64,000 nt of DNA. Source: Halolactibacillus miurensis (GTDB lineage Bacteria > Bacillota > Bacilli > Bacillales > Amphibacillaceae). Below the pieces are notes generated by a model. It was given only the letters and a program-made list of their open reading frames with translations. It was not told the origin of the DNA and ran no database searches. This document shows positions 10,043 through 19,313 of the stretch, piece by piece (position 1 is the stretch's first letter; each line of letters starts with the position of its first letter). The translations under genes were made by a program, and so were the position numbers. The DNA lies in the NCBI RefSeq assembly GCF_900116255.1, contig NZ_FPAI01000016.1, positions 1 through 64,000 of the forward strand. The letters run 5' to 3'.

Positions 10043-12079
10043 TTAATTGACGAGTGCTTCAAATGCTTGTCTAACTTTTTCGGCTGGATAGCGGCTACCA
10101 CCTTTTGATTCAACGCTTTCGATCATCATCGTGATCAAATAACGCGACTCGTCGTCATAACCGACAAACCATCCGTTTTCTTGTTTGTTTTCATCGGACG
10201 CCGATTGTTTTAATTCAGCTGTCCCTGTCTTTCCACTTAAAGTGACAGTATCAGACTTAGCAATCGTTGCCGTTCCGTTTTGCACCACATCATATAATGC
10301 CTGTCTTAAAGCAGTCACATCAGCTTCAGAGATGACGTGTTCAGTTAAAATCTCTGAAGTTTCGCCTTTTAGTAAGATAGGTGTCATCATATTCCCATTG
10401 TGAAACAGGGGCGTATACATCATCGCTAAATGATGACTACTCACTAACACTTGTCCTTGCCCGTAACCAGTATCGGCCAGTAAGACATCATTTGAAAGAG
10501 TCTCATCATTCGCAACTTGACTCTGTCTAATCGGATAGCTAAAGGTATACGCATCATTGTTAAAACCGAAGAGCTGACTTGTTGTTAAAAAGTTCTCAGC
10601 ACCAATATTTAGCGCTTGTCTGGCAAAATAAATATTATCACTTCTGACGAGCGCATCATGTAAATCGACCGGTCCATCACTTAGTGAAACGCGTCTCACT
10701 TCATAGTTACCGAAAGACGGTTGGTTATACGTATAGCCATCAATGTCTAACGTATCGGTCGGTGTAAAGCTACCGGTGTGTAAACCAATCATTGCTGTGA
10801 CCGGTTTAAAAACAGAGCCGGGACTGTACGTACTTTGAAATCTGTTTAAGAGTGGTGTCAGTGGGTCATTATTTAGCCCATCATACACTTCCTGTGACAT
10901 CCCTTCAGTAAATAAGGTAGGGTCAAATGACGGATATGAGACGAGTGCTAATGTTTCGCTCGTTTTTGGGTCGATTATCGTCGCATGACCTGCATCACCC
11001 TCAACAAATTGATTAAATAGAGTGGATTGGACTTTACGGTCAATCGTTAAATGAATATCTTCACCGTCCACAGGATCTTGTTCAACAATACCAGTGCGAT
11101 TGCCGTTATTATCAACGACGAGACGAATCCCGTCCTCGCCACGGAGTTGTTCTTCAAAGATATATTCAATGCCGCGTTTACCTATCATATCACCGTCGGA
11201 ATAAATCCCGTCTTCATCATTTTCTAAGTCTTCCGCGGTGACCGTCCCAACATAACCAACGAGATGACTCATGGTCTCACCCTCAGGATAGACTCGGCCA
11301 TAACTAGCCGTTGATAATACACTCGGGATTTCATTGAGTTGGGCTAGTTTTTCTTCTTCTGTCACGGATACGCGCTTCAGTGGAATAAATAGGCCATCTT
11401 GAACCCATGACTGTGATAAAGTATGTTCAATTTGGTCAACGGTCATATCAAGCGCCTTACTAATAAACTCAATTTCTGTCGCCCGGTCGACAAATCGTCC
11501 GGTATCAACCCCAATTTCGCGCATTTCACCGTTTACGGCTAATGCTTCACCGTTTCGGTCAAAGATGTTCCCGCGGATCGGTTCGGTGACGATTTGTTTA
11601 ATCTCACCACCGTCTTTAAGTGGAGGAATAATTAAACCTTTATCCCAAATGATCTGATAATGCGTGACTTGTTCAGTGTCATCAATCGTCTCAATAACAG
11701 GGGTTAATGTGATAGCGGTATCAAATGAATAGTCACCAACAAGGGTGTTTTGGGTTATGGTTAACGTATAGGTGTAGTCATTCGTATCAACGACATACTC
11801 ATCACGATCAGGATCGCGGTCAAGCTGTGGTTCATCGGTGATGCTGACGGCAACGTCTGTTGTTCCGAGTGCGTCGTAAGCTGTTTCGTATTGTTCAGTC
11901 AAGGTGCTGGCATCGTCACTGGCTAAGACAAGTGACTGCATCGCGTTAAAATCTAACCTTTCCCACGCCTCAACATATGCGTTTAAGTCATCTTTTGGAT
12001 CTTTTGGTTCAATCGTCTCTTCTGAACACGCGATTAAACTAAATAAACTGATACATAGTATAACAACTAATTTTCTCAT
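10043..12079 (-). CDS. pbpC: MecA/PBP3-type penicillin-binding protein (class B transpeptidase lipoprotein)
   Basis: About 678 residues. A signal peptide with lipobox (SLIAC) is followed by an NTF2-like MecA N-terminal domain (about 30-150), a dimerisation domain and the transpeptidase. The active-site motifs are intact: SVFK near 421, SDN near 478 and KTGTAE near 615. It cross-links peptidoglycan outside the membrane. The domain plan equals that of B. subtilis PBP3, whose class includes low-affinity PBPs. The start is the ATG of MRKLVV; the sortase stop codon lies inside its ribosome site (AGAGGAGTGA), so the two genes are tightly coupled. An in-frame GTG three codons upstream is less likely. 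Confidence 0.9.
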   Translation of the reverse strand: MRKLVVILCISLFSLIACSEETIEPKDPKDDLNAYVEAWERLDFNAMQSLVLASDDASTLTEQYETAYDALGTTDVAVSITDEPQLDRDPDRDEYVVDTNDYTYTLTITQNTLVGDYSFDTAITLTPVIETIDDTEQVTHYQIIWDKGLIIPPLKDGGEIKQIVTEPIRGNIFDRNGEALAVNGEMREIGVDTGRFVDRATEIEFISKALDMTVDQIEHTLSQSWVQDGLFIPLKRVSVTEEEKLAQLNEIPSVLSTASYGRVYPEGETMSHLVGYVGTVTAEDLENDEDGIYSDGDMIGKRGIEYIFEEQLRGEDGIRLVVDNNGNRTGIVEQDPVDGEDIHLTIDRKVQSTLFNQFVEGDAGHATIIDPKTSETLALVSYPSFDPTLFTEGMSQEVYDGLNNDPLTPLLNRFQSTYSPGSVFKPVTAMIGLHTGSFTPTDTLDIDGYTYNQPSFGNYEVRRVSLSDGPVDLHDALVRSDNIYFARQALNIGAENFLTTSQLFGFNNDAYTFSYPIRQSQVANDETLSNDVLLADTGYGQGQVLVSSHHLAMMYTPLFHNGNMMTPILLKGETSEILTEHVISEADVTALRQALYDVVQNGTATIAKSDTVTLSGKTGTAELKQSASDENKQENGWFVGYDDESRYLITMMIESVESKGGSRYPAEKVRQAFEALVN

Positions 12080-12084
12080 CGCTT

Positions 12085-12678
12085 TCACTCCTCTTGTTGT
12101 TCAACGGGTTTGGCGTAAATGATGTAGCGGTCAGGTGCATTTCCAACATAGCCAAAAGGATAACACGTTGAAATCACGAGTTCTTCCTCGGTCAGTTGAG
12201 GATTTATAATCGTTCGGTCATCAGCATCAACAATTTTACTTGAGACCATTTCATATTCAAAAGTGCCGTAAGGCAACTCAACGGAAATAATGTCACCGAC
12301 TTCCACTTCACCAAGACGGGTAAAGACCGTATCCCGGTGCCCTGAAAAAAGAATCTGACTATTGTCGCCTGGATATTTCGTTGACGCGTAGTGACCAACG
12401 CCTTTTTCTAATTCTTCTGGGTCAGTGCCTTCCACAATCGGAATCGATGCCCCTATTTTATCAATGCCAAGTAAACCAACCGTTTCACCCGTTTCTGGGT
12501 TAAATGTTTGGCGTAAGACTTCTCGGTCTTCAACCGGTGTTTCGCGTGATTTAGCCAATAATTCATGCGCTTCACTGGTTGCTTGTCGTTCCTTTTGAAT
12601 CGTTGACACGTATTGAAACGCCCCAACACCGAATAAGATGAGCCCGGTGACTAACACGAGCCATGCTAATTTTCTCAT
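12085..12678 (-). CDS. srtD: class D sortase
   Basis: A 197-residue membrane-anchored transpeptidase with an N-terminal signal anchor (LAWLVLVTGLILFGVGAF) and a sortase beta-barrel. Catalytic residues are visible: His in SGHRDT near 115, Cys in ISTCYPFG near 169 and Arg in APDRYIIYAK near 183. The TCYPFGYVG context and size fit class D enzymes such as B. subtilis YhcS. No sorting-signal protein is encoded nearby, so its substrate lies elsewhere. It is first in an operon with the PBP gene, which suggests joint work at the cell wall. Confidence 0.88.
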   Translation of the reverse strand: MRKLAWLVLVTGLILFGVGAFQYVSTIQKERQATSEAHELLAKSRETPVEDREVLRQTFNPETGETVGLLGIDKIGASIPIVEGTDPEELEKGVGHYASTKYPGDNSQILFSGHRDTVFTRLGEVEVGDIISVELPYGTFEYEMVSSKIVDADDRTIINPQLTEEELVISTCYPFGYVGNAPDRYIIYAKPVEQQEE

Positions 12679-12858
12679 TCTCTGTCATCTCCTTTATTTC
12701 GCTCACCTTAGGTGAGTCAGTTATGTTAAACTAACGACATATGTAGTAGCGCATAAAATTATGATGCGCCAATAAAAGTCATATTACCAGTATAGCAAAT
12801 ATCTCACCCTCACTGCACTATAAGTACTTAAAATTATCCAAAGAAAGTAGGTGGCTGC

Positions 12859-13371
12859 TTGCCAACTCAATATAGTAAGATTCGTATGAAGCAATTATTC
12901 ATCTGGTCCATGCCCGTGATATGGATGGGCATCATTTTTTCATTTTCTGCCACACCGTATGAACGCCAAGATCTAAAACCCGCGCTAAGTGAACGGTTTG
13001 ACTTAGCAGTGATTGAACCGTTTGTTGACAACATCACCTTTACCTATCACAACTCCGTGATAAGTGTCGCGAGCCTTGGGATTGAAAGTTTTGTTGAATT
13101 TTTCATCCGTAAGGGGGCGCATGTGTTTGTTTTCTTTACGCTCACACTGCTTTTCATTTATGCGTTTAAGAAGACAACAAACCTGGACCGTCACTTAATC
13201 TATCTTTTTAGTTATTTGTTGTCGGTTATCTATGCCGGGTTTGATGAATGGCACCAAAGCTTAACCCCGAACAGAACGCCGTATATTGGCGATGTGTTTT
13301 TAGATAGTCTGGGCAGCTTATTGGCAGTAATCACTATCGCCACGTTCGCGTTTTTAAGAAAAAGACGCTAA
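12859..13371 (+). CDS. VanZ-like membrane protein
   Basis: A 170-residue protein with four predicted membrane helices. The VanZ-family signature is present: RKGAHVFVFF and YAGFDEWHQSLTPNRTPYIGD followed by DSLGSL. VanZ homologues are linked to low-level teicoplanin resistance, but most, like this one, have no proven role. The start is most likely TTG at 12859 because AGTAGGTGG lies just ahead of it; an ATG nine codons later is the alternative. It is a single gene that converges on yvyE. Confidence 0.8.
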   Translation: MPTQYSKIRMKQLFIWSMPVIWMGIIFSFSATPYERQDLKPALSERFDLAVIEPFVDNITFTYHNSVISVASLGIESFVEFFIRKGAHVFVFFTLTLLFIYAFKKTTNLDRHLIYLFSYLLSVIYAGFDEWHQSLTPNRTPYIGDVFLDSLGSLLAVITIATFAFLRKRR

Positions 13372-13425
13372 CAACAAAAGCCTATAGAGGTCCCTAGACA
13401 GGGACGTCAATATAGGCTTTTGTTG
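13372..13425. terminator. bidirectional terminator between vanZ-like gene and yvyE
   Basis: CAACAAAAGCCTATA (13372-13386) pairs with TATAGGCTTTTGTTG (13411-13425). It overlaps the 3' end of yvyE. Confidence 0.8.
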
Positions 13426-14026
13426 TTTCAATGATTTCGGCTTGGTCACTCGTTAAGTTAACAAGCCACTGTTTACACGTCTCAACGTCATCTGTTTCAA
13501 CCGCTAAGTGGACGGTTACATGTTCTAAATAATCAATCGACTCTAAGATATAAGATGTTTGTCTTACGTCGTTTTCTAACTTACCAAGTAACGGATAATC
13601 AATGGTCACATCTAATTTTTGTACTTGTTTACGACAGACGACACCGGCTGCGTCAATCGCTTCTTTGGCACTCGTTGAGTAAGCCCGGATCAGGCCACCT
13701 GCGCCGAGTTTGATCCCGCCAAAATAACGCGTCACCACAATACACGTGTCTTTAAGTTCACGTTTTTTAATCACTTCTAATATCGGCACCCCGGCGGTTC
13801 CTGACGGTTCTCCGTCATCCATCGCTTTTTGAATCTGATCATGTTCTCCGATCATGTAAGCGGAACAGTTATGGTTCGCTTGTGGGTGGTCTTTTTTTAT
13901 CTCGGCGATAAAGTCTTTCGCTGCTGCTTCTGTTTCGCAGCGCTTGGCGTGTGCGATAAAGCGTGATTTTTGAATCTCAATCTCGGTTTGTCCAAAGGGT
14001 TGAATGGTATAATATTTTTTTAACAT
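13394..14026 (-). CDS. yvyE: YigZ/IMPACT family protein YvyE
   Basis: A 210-residue protein of the UPF0029 (YigZ/IMPACT) family. The signature is clear: QANHNCSAYMIG, DDGEPSGTAGVPIL and RYFGGIKLGAGGLIRAY, then a smaller C-terminal DUF1949-type domain. The family is linked to translation and stress responses; no enzymatic activity is established. GAGGTGA precedes the ATG. In B. subtilis yvyE is directly divergent from degSU; here a 7-kb sugar-uptake cassette lies between them. Confidence 0.92.
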   Translation of the reverse strand: MLKKYYTIQPFGQTEIEIQKSRFIAHAKRCETEAAAKDFIAEIKKDHPQANHNCSAYMIGEHDQIQKAMDDGEPSGTAGVPILEVIKKRELKDTCIVVTRYFGGIKLGAGGLIRAYSTSAKEAIDAAGVVCRKQVQKLDVTIDYPLLGKLENDVRQTSYILESIDYLEHVTVHLAVETDDVETCKQWLVNLTSDQAEIIETTKAYIDVPV

Positions 14027-14180
14027 GCTGTCACCTCGTTCTTTTATTATACAAAGACAGGGCGAGTAGGTAAACCTTGGGAGTTAGTTTAATGGATAGA
14101 CAAACAACGCATGCGCTGATAAGATAGAGAAGTCTTTATATGTAAGCGGTTTATCGAAAAGATTAGACAGGGGGGATACA

Positions 14181-15908
14181 ATGTCACGGTTTAGACAGTG
14201 GAACACGTTACGCAATCAATTATTAGCGGTCTTTTTGCTGGCAATGATGATTGTCTTATTGATCGTCGGTGGCATCATTTTTAAACAAGTAAGCGATACC
14301 TTAACCGATAATGCTGAAAGGCAAATCGACCAAACGGCTAAAGAAACAATGGCCCGATATGACGGTCTGATAGAACAAATCAATTTAGTCAGTAAACAAA
14401 TCTTAACCAATGACTTTGTTCAAGATGTGTTATTTGACCAAAAGGCTGGACGATTTCCAGCGTTCACAGAGCGTCAACGACTGTCTAGTGTGGTGAGCCG
14501 GATTCAAGCAAACGCCGACGGTTTTTACCGGGTGGACATTTACACACCAGACTATGTCAATCTTATTCCACTTGATGGGCCACATTTGGATGAACAAGTG
14601 TCGATTGACGTGATACGAGAGGTCGATGACCTTAAGGGGGAGCTTGTGTTTATCGGTGAGGACCCAACGGACAGTAATTATTATTTATTTATGCGCCGAA
14701 TCAGTTTACTTGATGGGCAATTTGAAAATGGAGGCTATATGCTCATCCGGATGATGCGCACATATTTTAGACCACTCATCACCGCGGACAATCATTACAC
14801 AGTCGTTAGAGCCCCGAATAACTTAGTTATAGGCACGTCTAACCGAGAGGGATTAGATGAGTTGCTTAAAACAGAAGGCGAGGCGGCGTTTCAAGATGAT
14901 TATGTCGTTCAAACGGAAACCTCAGGTGAGACAGGCTTTAGTGTCACGATGTTAACACCGATTGAACGCTTGACCGAAGATACGTCTTTTCTACTGTCAA
15001 TCATTCTAATGAGCGGTACGGTCGGGGTTATGGTGTTCTTTATCTTTTCATTTGGCCTTTCAACCTATATCACAAAACCAATCATGACCTTGACTCAAGC
15101 GATGAAGAAAACCCATGTCGGTTTGTTGTCGCAATCACCAAGCAGTGTGTCATCGATTGAAATCAATCAATTAAATAGCACCTATAACCAACTTGTAGAA
15201 GAAACGAATTATTTAATTAAGATGGTCTATGAAAAAGAACTCGTTAAAAGTCAGACCGAATTAAAAGCGCTACAAGCTCAAATTCAACCACACTTCTTAT
15301 TCAATACCTTAAACGCCTTATATTGGTCACTTGATGAAAAAGGAGAGGAAGAACTGGCGGATATGGTGATGAGTATGTCGAATCTGTTCCGCTATACGAT
15401 TGCTAAAAAAGACGGTGATGAATGGGTCAGTATTAAACAGGAGGTCAATCACCTCACTGACTATATGACGGTGATGAAGATGCGCTTTGGTGACCGGTTC
15501 CGTTTTAAGACGGAGATTGATGAGGCGTTATTATCACTAGATATACCAAAGTTATTGATTCAACCGTTTATTGAAAATGCGGTCATGCATGGTTTAAATG
15601 AAAAAGCAACCGATGGAATCGTGACACTCTCGATGACTAAAATCAACGATGATTTAGTCATTGCGGTGAAAGATAATGGACTCGGGATGACCGATGTACG
15701 ACTACGTGAAGTACAAGCATCCCTTAAACATGGCTTTACTTTAAACACAGAAGGTGCCGGGATGGCGTTAGCTAATATTAAACACCGGTTAGAACTTTAT
15801 TACAACAAAGAAGCCGCTCGGAGTTTAACGATTCACTCAACTAAAGGTAAAGGGACGACGATCACGTTTACCTTACCAATCAAACATAATCGTGATAAAG
15901 GGGAGTAA
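14181..15908 (+). CDS. YesM-type sensor histidine kinase
   Basis: A 575-residue membrane kinase. A first helix (residues about 12-32) is followed by an extracellular sensor region of some 240 residues, a second helix (about 272-295), a HAMP linker, and a His_kinase domain of the YesM class. QAQIQPHFLFNTLNALYWS contains the phospho-accepting His. The ATPase boxes follow (QPFIENAVMHGL for the N box, DNGLGM for G1). A strong GGGGGGA-type ribosome site precedes the ATG. It is co-transcribed with the response regulator four bases downstream and probably senses the sugar imported by the ABC system that follows. Confidence 0.9.
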   Translation: MSRFRQWNTLRNQLLAVFLLAMMIVLLIVGGIIFKQVSDTLTDNAERQIDQTAKETMARYDGLIEQINLVSKQILTNDFVQDVLFDQKAGRFPAFTERQRLSSVVSRIQANADGFYRVDIYTPDYVNLIPLDGPHLDEQVSIDVIREVDDLKGELVFIGEDPTDSNYYLFMRRISLLDGQFENGGYMLIRMMRTYFRPLITADNHYTVVRAPNNLVIGTSNREGLDELLKTEGEAAFQDDYVVQTETSGETGFSVTMLTPIERLTEDTSFLLSIILMSGTVGVMVFFIFSFGLSTYITKPIMTLTQAMKKTHVGLLSQSPSSVSSIEINQLNSTYNQLVEETNYLIKMVYEKELVKSQTELKALQAQIQPHFLFNTLNALYWSLDEKGEEELADMVMSMSNLFRYTIAKKDGDEWVSIKQEVNHLTDYMTVMKMRFGDRFRFKTEIDEALLSLDIPKLLIQPFIENAVMHGLNEKATDGIVTLSMTKINDDLVIAVKDNGLGMTDVRLREVQASLKHGFTLNTEGAGMALANIKHRLELYYNKEAARSLTIHSTKGKGTTITFTLPIKHNRDKGE

Positions 15909-15912
15909 ACAG

Positions 15913-16683
15913 ATGGAAGAAAAAACTTTGGTTATTGTTGACGATGAGCCGCGGGCACGGGAAGGGATTAAACGGACGTTGACACGTCACTTTGAAGGGG
16001 CACATACGCTTGTCTGTTTTGAAACAGCAAAAGAAGCAGAGGCCTATATACTGAGTCACCCGGTCCACTTACTTATTACTGATATTGAAATGCGCGAGAT
16101 GAACGGTTTAGAACTCATCCAAGCCCTAAAACAGCAACAACAAGAACCGGCGGTCATTATCGTCAGTGCCTACTCTGACTTTAATTACGCCAAAGAAGCT
16201 TTAAGACTAAATGTCGTGAACTACATTGTAAAACCGGTTAGTAAAGAAGAACTGATTCAAACAGTGGACCAAGCCTTAATTGATCAAGAAAAACAAGCGA
16301 AACAAACGCTGATTGAAAGTTATGTCGATGAATCGATTGTCAGATTAAATGAGGAGAAACACCGGTTTAGTCGTTCAATCAAAGAAGCGATGGACTATAT
16401 TGATACGCACTTCAGTGAAGCACTCACATTAAAAGTCGTCGCCAGTGTTGTGCATCTTAATCCAAGCTATTTAAGTACACTATTTAAAGATGAACTAAAA
16501 ATATCTTTCGTTGAGTATTTAACCCGCGTGAGGGTCCAACAAGCCAAACGCTTGCTTCTGACGACCGATATGAACGTGACTGAAATCGCTGAAGCGGTCG
16601 GCTATCAAACACCGAAATACTTTAATAAAGTGTTCCGAGAATTTGAAGAGACGACACCTGGTGCTTACCGGAAGAGTATGTAA
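15913..16683 (+). CDS. YesN-type response regulator (AraC family)
   Basis: A 256-residue regulator. The receiver domain has the acidic pair in VDDEPRAREG, the phosphorylated Asp in LITDIEMREMNG and the Lys in IVKPVSKEEL. A C-terminal AraC DNA-binding domain contains two helix-turn-helix units (including LKVVASVVHLNPSYLSTLF and VTEIAEAVGYQTPKYFNKVFRE). The start is the ATG of MEEKTLVI, preceded by AAAGGGGAG; an earlier in-frame start would overlap the kinase gene. It probably activates the downstream ABC importer genes. Confidence 0.92.
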   Translation: MEEKTLVIVDDEPRAREGIKRTLTRHFEGAHTLVCFETAKEAEAYILSHPVHLLITDIEMREMNGLELIQALKQQQQEPAVIIVSAYSDFNYAKEALRLNVVNYIVKPVSKEELIQTVDQALIDQEKQAKQTLIESYVDESIVRLNEEKHRFSRSIKEAMDYIDTHFSEALTLKVVASVVHLNPSYLSTLFKDELKISFVEYLTRVRVQQAKRLLLTTDMNVTEIAEAVGYQTPKYFNKVFREFEETTPGAYRKSM

Positions 16684-16692
16684 ACGCTTTCT
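16679..16692 (+). promoter_or_regulatory. cre-like site before the sugar ABC importer
   Basis: TGTAAACGCTTTCT matches the cre consensus except for the last base. It overlaps the stop codon of the response regulator and lies about 105 bases before the binding-protein gene, so CcpA control of the importer is plausible. Confidence 0.55.
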
Positions 16693-16796
16693 AAAAATAG
16701 TGGACTTTTCGCTATAACTTACTCCCTTACGGATTGATACACCCCATGATAAATTAGTAACTGTAAGACAAACCAAATTCCTTAGGGGGTAAAAAA

Positions 16797-18113
16797 ATGA
16801 TGTTGAAGAAAAAATTCTTAATGCTCGTGGCACTCTTATTCACTGTATTGGCACTAGTTGCGTGTGGTGGTGACGATGAAGCATCAGATGGCGGTGCGAC
16901 AGATAGTAATGATGCGTCTAGTGGAGATGAGGTTGTGATTGACTTTATGCACCTCTGGCCAGAAGGTAGCTCGAAACAACACAACATGATCGTTCAAACA
17001 ATTGTCGATGAGTTTGAAGCAGAAAACGCCGGCGTGACCGTTGAGATGGAAATCTTAGGTAACGAACAGTACAAAGAAAAGTTAAGCGTATTAGGTTCAA
17101 GTAATGACTTACCTGATGTCGGTATGACTTGGGGTGGCGGTTTCTTAGACCCTTATGTAAGCGGCAACATGTTTGCTGATTTGACAGACATCATCTCAGA
17201 TTCCTTTGTTCCTGGTACGACAGAAGCTTATGCGGTAGACGGCGCAACATATGGTTTACCACTTGAGTTAAACATTACACCTGTTTATTACAACAAAGCG
17301 ATCTTTGAAGAACACGGTGTCGACGTACCAACAACGTTAGAAGAAATGAAAACAGCTATTTCTACATTGTCTGACGCTGGTGTGACCCCAATTACACTCG
17401 GTAACCGTGATGCTTGGACTGGTTCTATGTGGTACATGTATCTAGCTGACCGTATTGGTGGACCAACGGTCATTACTGATGCGATCAATGGTGACATTAG
17501 CTTTACAGATGAGGCATTAGTACAAGCCGCTGAAGAAATTCAAAACCTTGTCGATATGGATGCCTTCATCAATGGTACGAACGGTTTAGGTAACGATGAA
17601 GCGAAGGGTTACTTCATTAACGAACAAGCCGCGATGTACTTAATGGCGACGTGGGACTTACCAGAATGGACAACAAATGAAGATAACCCACAAGCATTCA
17701 GAGATTCAATTGGCTACTTCAAGTTCCCAACAGTTGAAGGTGGAGCAGGTGATATTAATAGCTACGTCGGTGGTCCTGGTGTTGGTCTATTCGTAGCTGA
17801 AAACTCAGATGTGAAAGACGAAGCGAAAGCATTTGTTGAATACTTCGTTGAACGTTGGGGCGAAATGTCCGTTCAAAACGCAGGCGTGATTCCAGCAACA
17901 GCGGTTGACACGGCAGAACTTGACTTACCACAAATGTACATTGATATTTTAAACGACTTAAACGAAGCGTCTAACTTAACCTTGTATGCTGATGTGCAAA
18001 TGTCAGCTGCAGCGGCAGATGTGCACTTAAACATGATCCAAGCGCTCTTCATGGGTGAAGTCACACCTGAAGAGTTTGCCGAAAATCATGAAGAAGCCCT
18101 TCGGGCGGAATAA
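16797..18113 (+). CDS. ABC transporter sugar-binding lipoprotein
   Basis: A 438-residue extracellular solute-binding protein (family 1). It has a signal peptide and lipobox (LALVAC, Cys near residue 23), then the periplasmic-binding fold that begins VVIDFMHLWPEGSS, and contains DLPDVGMTWGGG. The substrate is a sugar or oligosaccharide; nothing in the sequence fixes which. TTAGGGGG precedes tandem ATGs; the first is used here. It is followed, after an unusually long gap, by the two permease genes, and preceded by the two-component system. Confidence 0.88.
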   Translation: MMLKKKFLMLVALLFTVLALVACGGDDEASDGGATDSNDASSGDEVVIDFMHLWPEGSSKQHNMIVQTIVDEFEAENAGVTVEMEILGNEQYKEKLSVLGSSNDLPDVGMTWGGGFLDPYVSGNMFADLTDIISDSFVPGTTEAYAVDGATYGLPLELNITPVYYNKAIFEEHGVDVPTTLEEMKTAISTLSDAGVTPITLGNRDAWTGSMWYMYLADRIGGPTVITDAINGDISFTDEALVQAAEEIQNLVDMDAFINGTNGLGNDEAKGYFINEQAAMYLMATWDLPEWTTNEDNPQAFRDSIGYFKFPTVEGGAGDINSYVGGPGVGLFVAENSDVKDEAKAFVEYFVERWGEMSVQNAGVIPATAVDTAELDLPQMYIDILNDLNEASNLTLYADVQMSAAAADVHLNMIQALFMGEVTPEEFAENHEEALRAE

Positions 18114-18197
18114 CAAGTCATTAAATGAGCGCTCACTTCAAAGGTTAAACATCATGAAGCGCGATATAAGAGAGTCAATAATTAACGTAAGTTTTAA

Positions 18198-18265
18198 GTG
18201 AACGACACGAGGGGCAAATACGGCCCCTTGTGTGATTCACCAATGACGGATAATCGTTATATCCG
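18198..18265 (+). promoter_or_regulatory. intercistronic hairpins between binding-protein and permease genes
   Basis: A large imperfect hairpin (ACACGAGGGGC with GCCCCTTGTGT, arms within 18198-18240) is followed by CGGATA/TATCCG (18247-18265). Neither has a strong U-run. Such structures often stabilise the upstream mRNA so that binding protein exceeds permease. The remaining 150 bases before the permease gene hold nothing I recognise. Confidence 0.5.
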
Positions 18266-18414
18266 ACTAAAAAGATGTTATTAATAGAGAATAAAAATGA
18301 AACATAAAACATTATCAGGATAAACAAAAACACTCTAGACGTATGAGCGATCCATTCATTTGCTAACGTCAACTTACATCAATAGAACCGATACAAACGA
18401 AGGGAGTTGTTACT

Positions 18415-19296
18415 ATGGATAAAGTGATGTCCAATAAGAAAGTCATTGCCTTATATGTGTTACCATCACTCATTCTACTCGCAGGGCTTGTCTACATTCC
18501 TATCTTTCTAACCGGCTATTACGGTTTAATGGATTGGAACGGGGTTGGACCGATGACCTTTATTGGTCTTGATAACTATATCGAACTGTTATCAGATGAT
18601 ACGTTTTGGTATAGTGCCCGTAATTCATTTTTCCTTGCCTTCTTCTCAACCGCGGCACTCATTGTCTACCTTGCGGTATCCTTAGTCTTATCAGCGAAGA
18701 TTAAAGGGCGAGAAACTTTAAGAAAGATTTACCTCATTCCGATGTTATTATCATCGGTTGCGATTGCGCAGTTGTGGATTAAAATTTATGACCCGAATAA
18801 CGGGATGTTAAACAGTTTACTAACGACTCTTGGTGTCGAGTCGCCTCCAGCTTGGCTCGCAGAACGCGGGACGGTATTAATCGCGATCTTTATTGCGATT
18901 GTGTGGCAATATGCCGGCTTTTATATCATCATTTATAGTGCGGCCTTAAAAGGGATTCCAGCCTCACTTATTGAAGCGGCTGAAATTGACGGGGCCACGC
19001 CACTTCAGATTGCTTATAAAATTAAAGTCCCACTTATTTCAGGTGTGATTAAAACAACGATCGTGTTAGCGATTGTTGGATCACTGAAATACTTCGATTT
19101 AATTTACGTGATGACCGGCGGTGGACCAAACGGTGCCAGTGAAGTAATTGCTTCCTATATGTACAAACAAGCCTTTGGTATTAAAAACTTTGGTTATGGC
19201 AGTGCGATTGGTTTTGCTTTACTGATTCTCGCACTAGCGACAACCTTTGTGATTCAAAAATTAACGGCATCAAAAAATGACAATATTCAATATTAA
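18415..19296 (+). CDS. sugar ABC transporter permease (MalF type)
   Basis: A 293-residue integral membrane protein with six predicted helices. The cytoplasmic EAA loop (SLIEAAEIDGATPLQIAYKI) contacts the ATPase. It pairs with the next permease to form the channel. GAAGGGAGTT precedes the ATG. No ATPase gene is linked, so a shared MsmX-type ATPase encoded elsewhere presumably powers the importer. Confidence 0.92.
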   Translation: MDKVMSNKKVIALYVLPSLILLAGLVYIPIFLTGYYGLMDWNGVGPMTFIGLDNYIELLSDDTFWYSARNSFFLAFFSTAALIVYLAVSLVLSAKIKGRETLRKIYLIPMLLSSVAIAQLWIKIYDPNNGMLNSLLTTLGVESPPAWLAERGTVLIAIFIAIVWQYAGFYIIIYSAALKGIPASLIEAAEIDGATPLQIAYKIKVPLISGVIKTTIVLAIVGSLKYFDLIYVMTGGGPNGASEVIASYMYKQAFGIKNFGYGSAIGFALLILALATTFVIQKLTASKNDNIQY

Positions 19297-19313
19297 GAAG
19301 GGAGTTAAGACAT

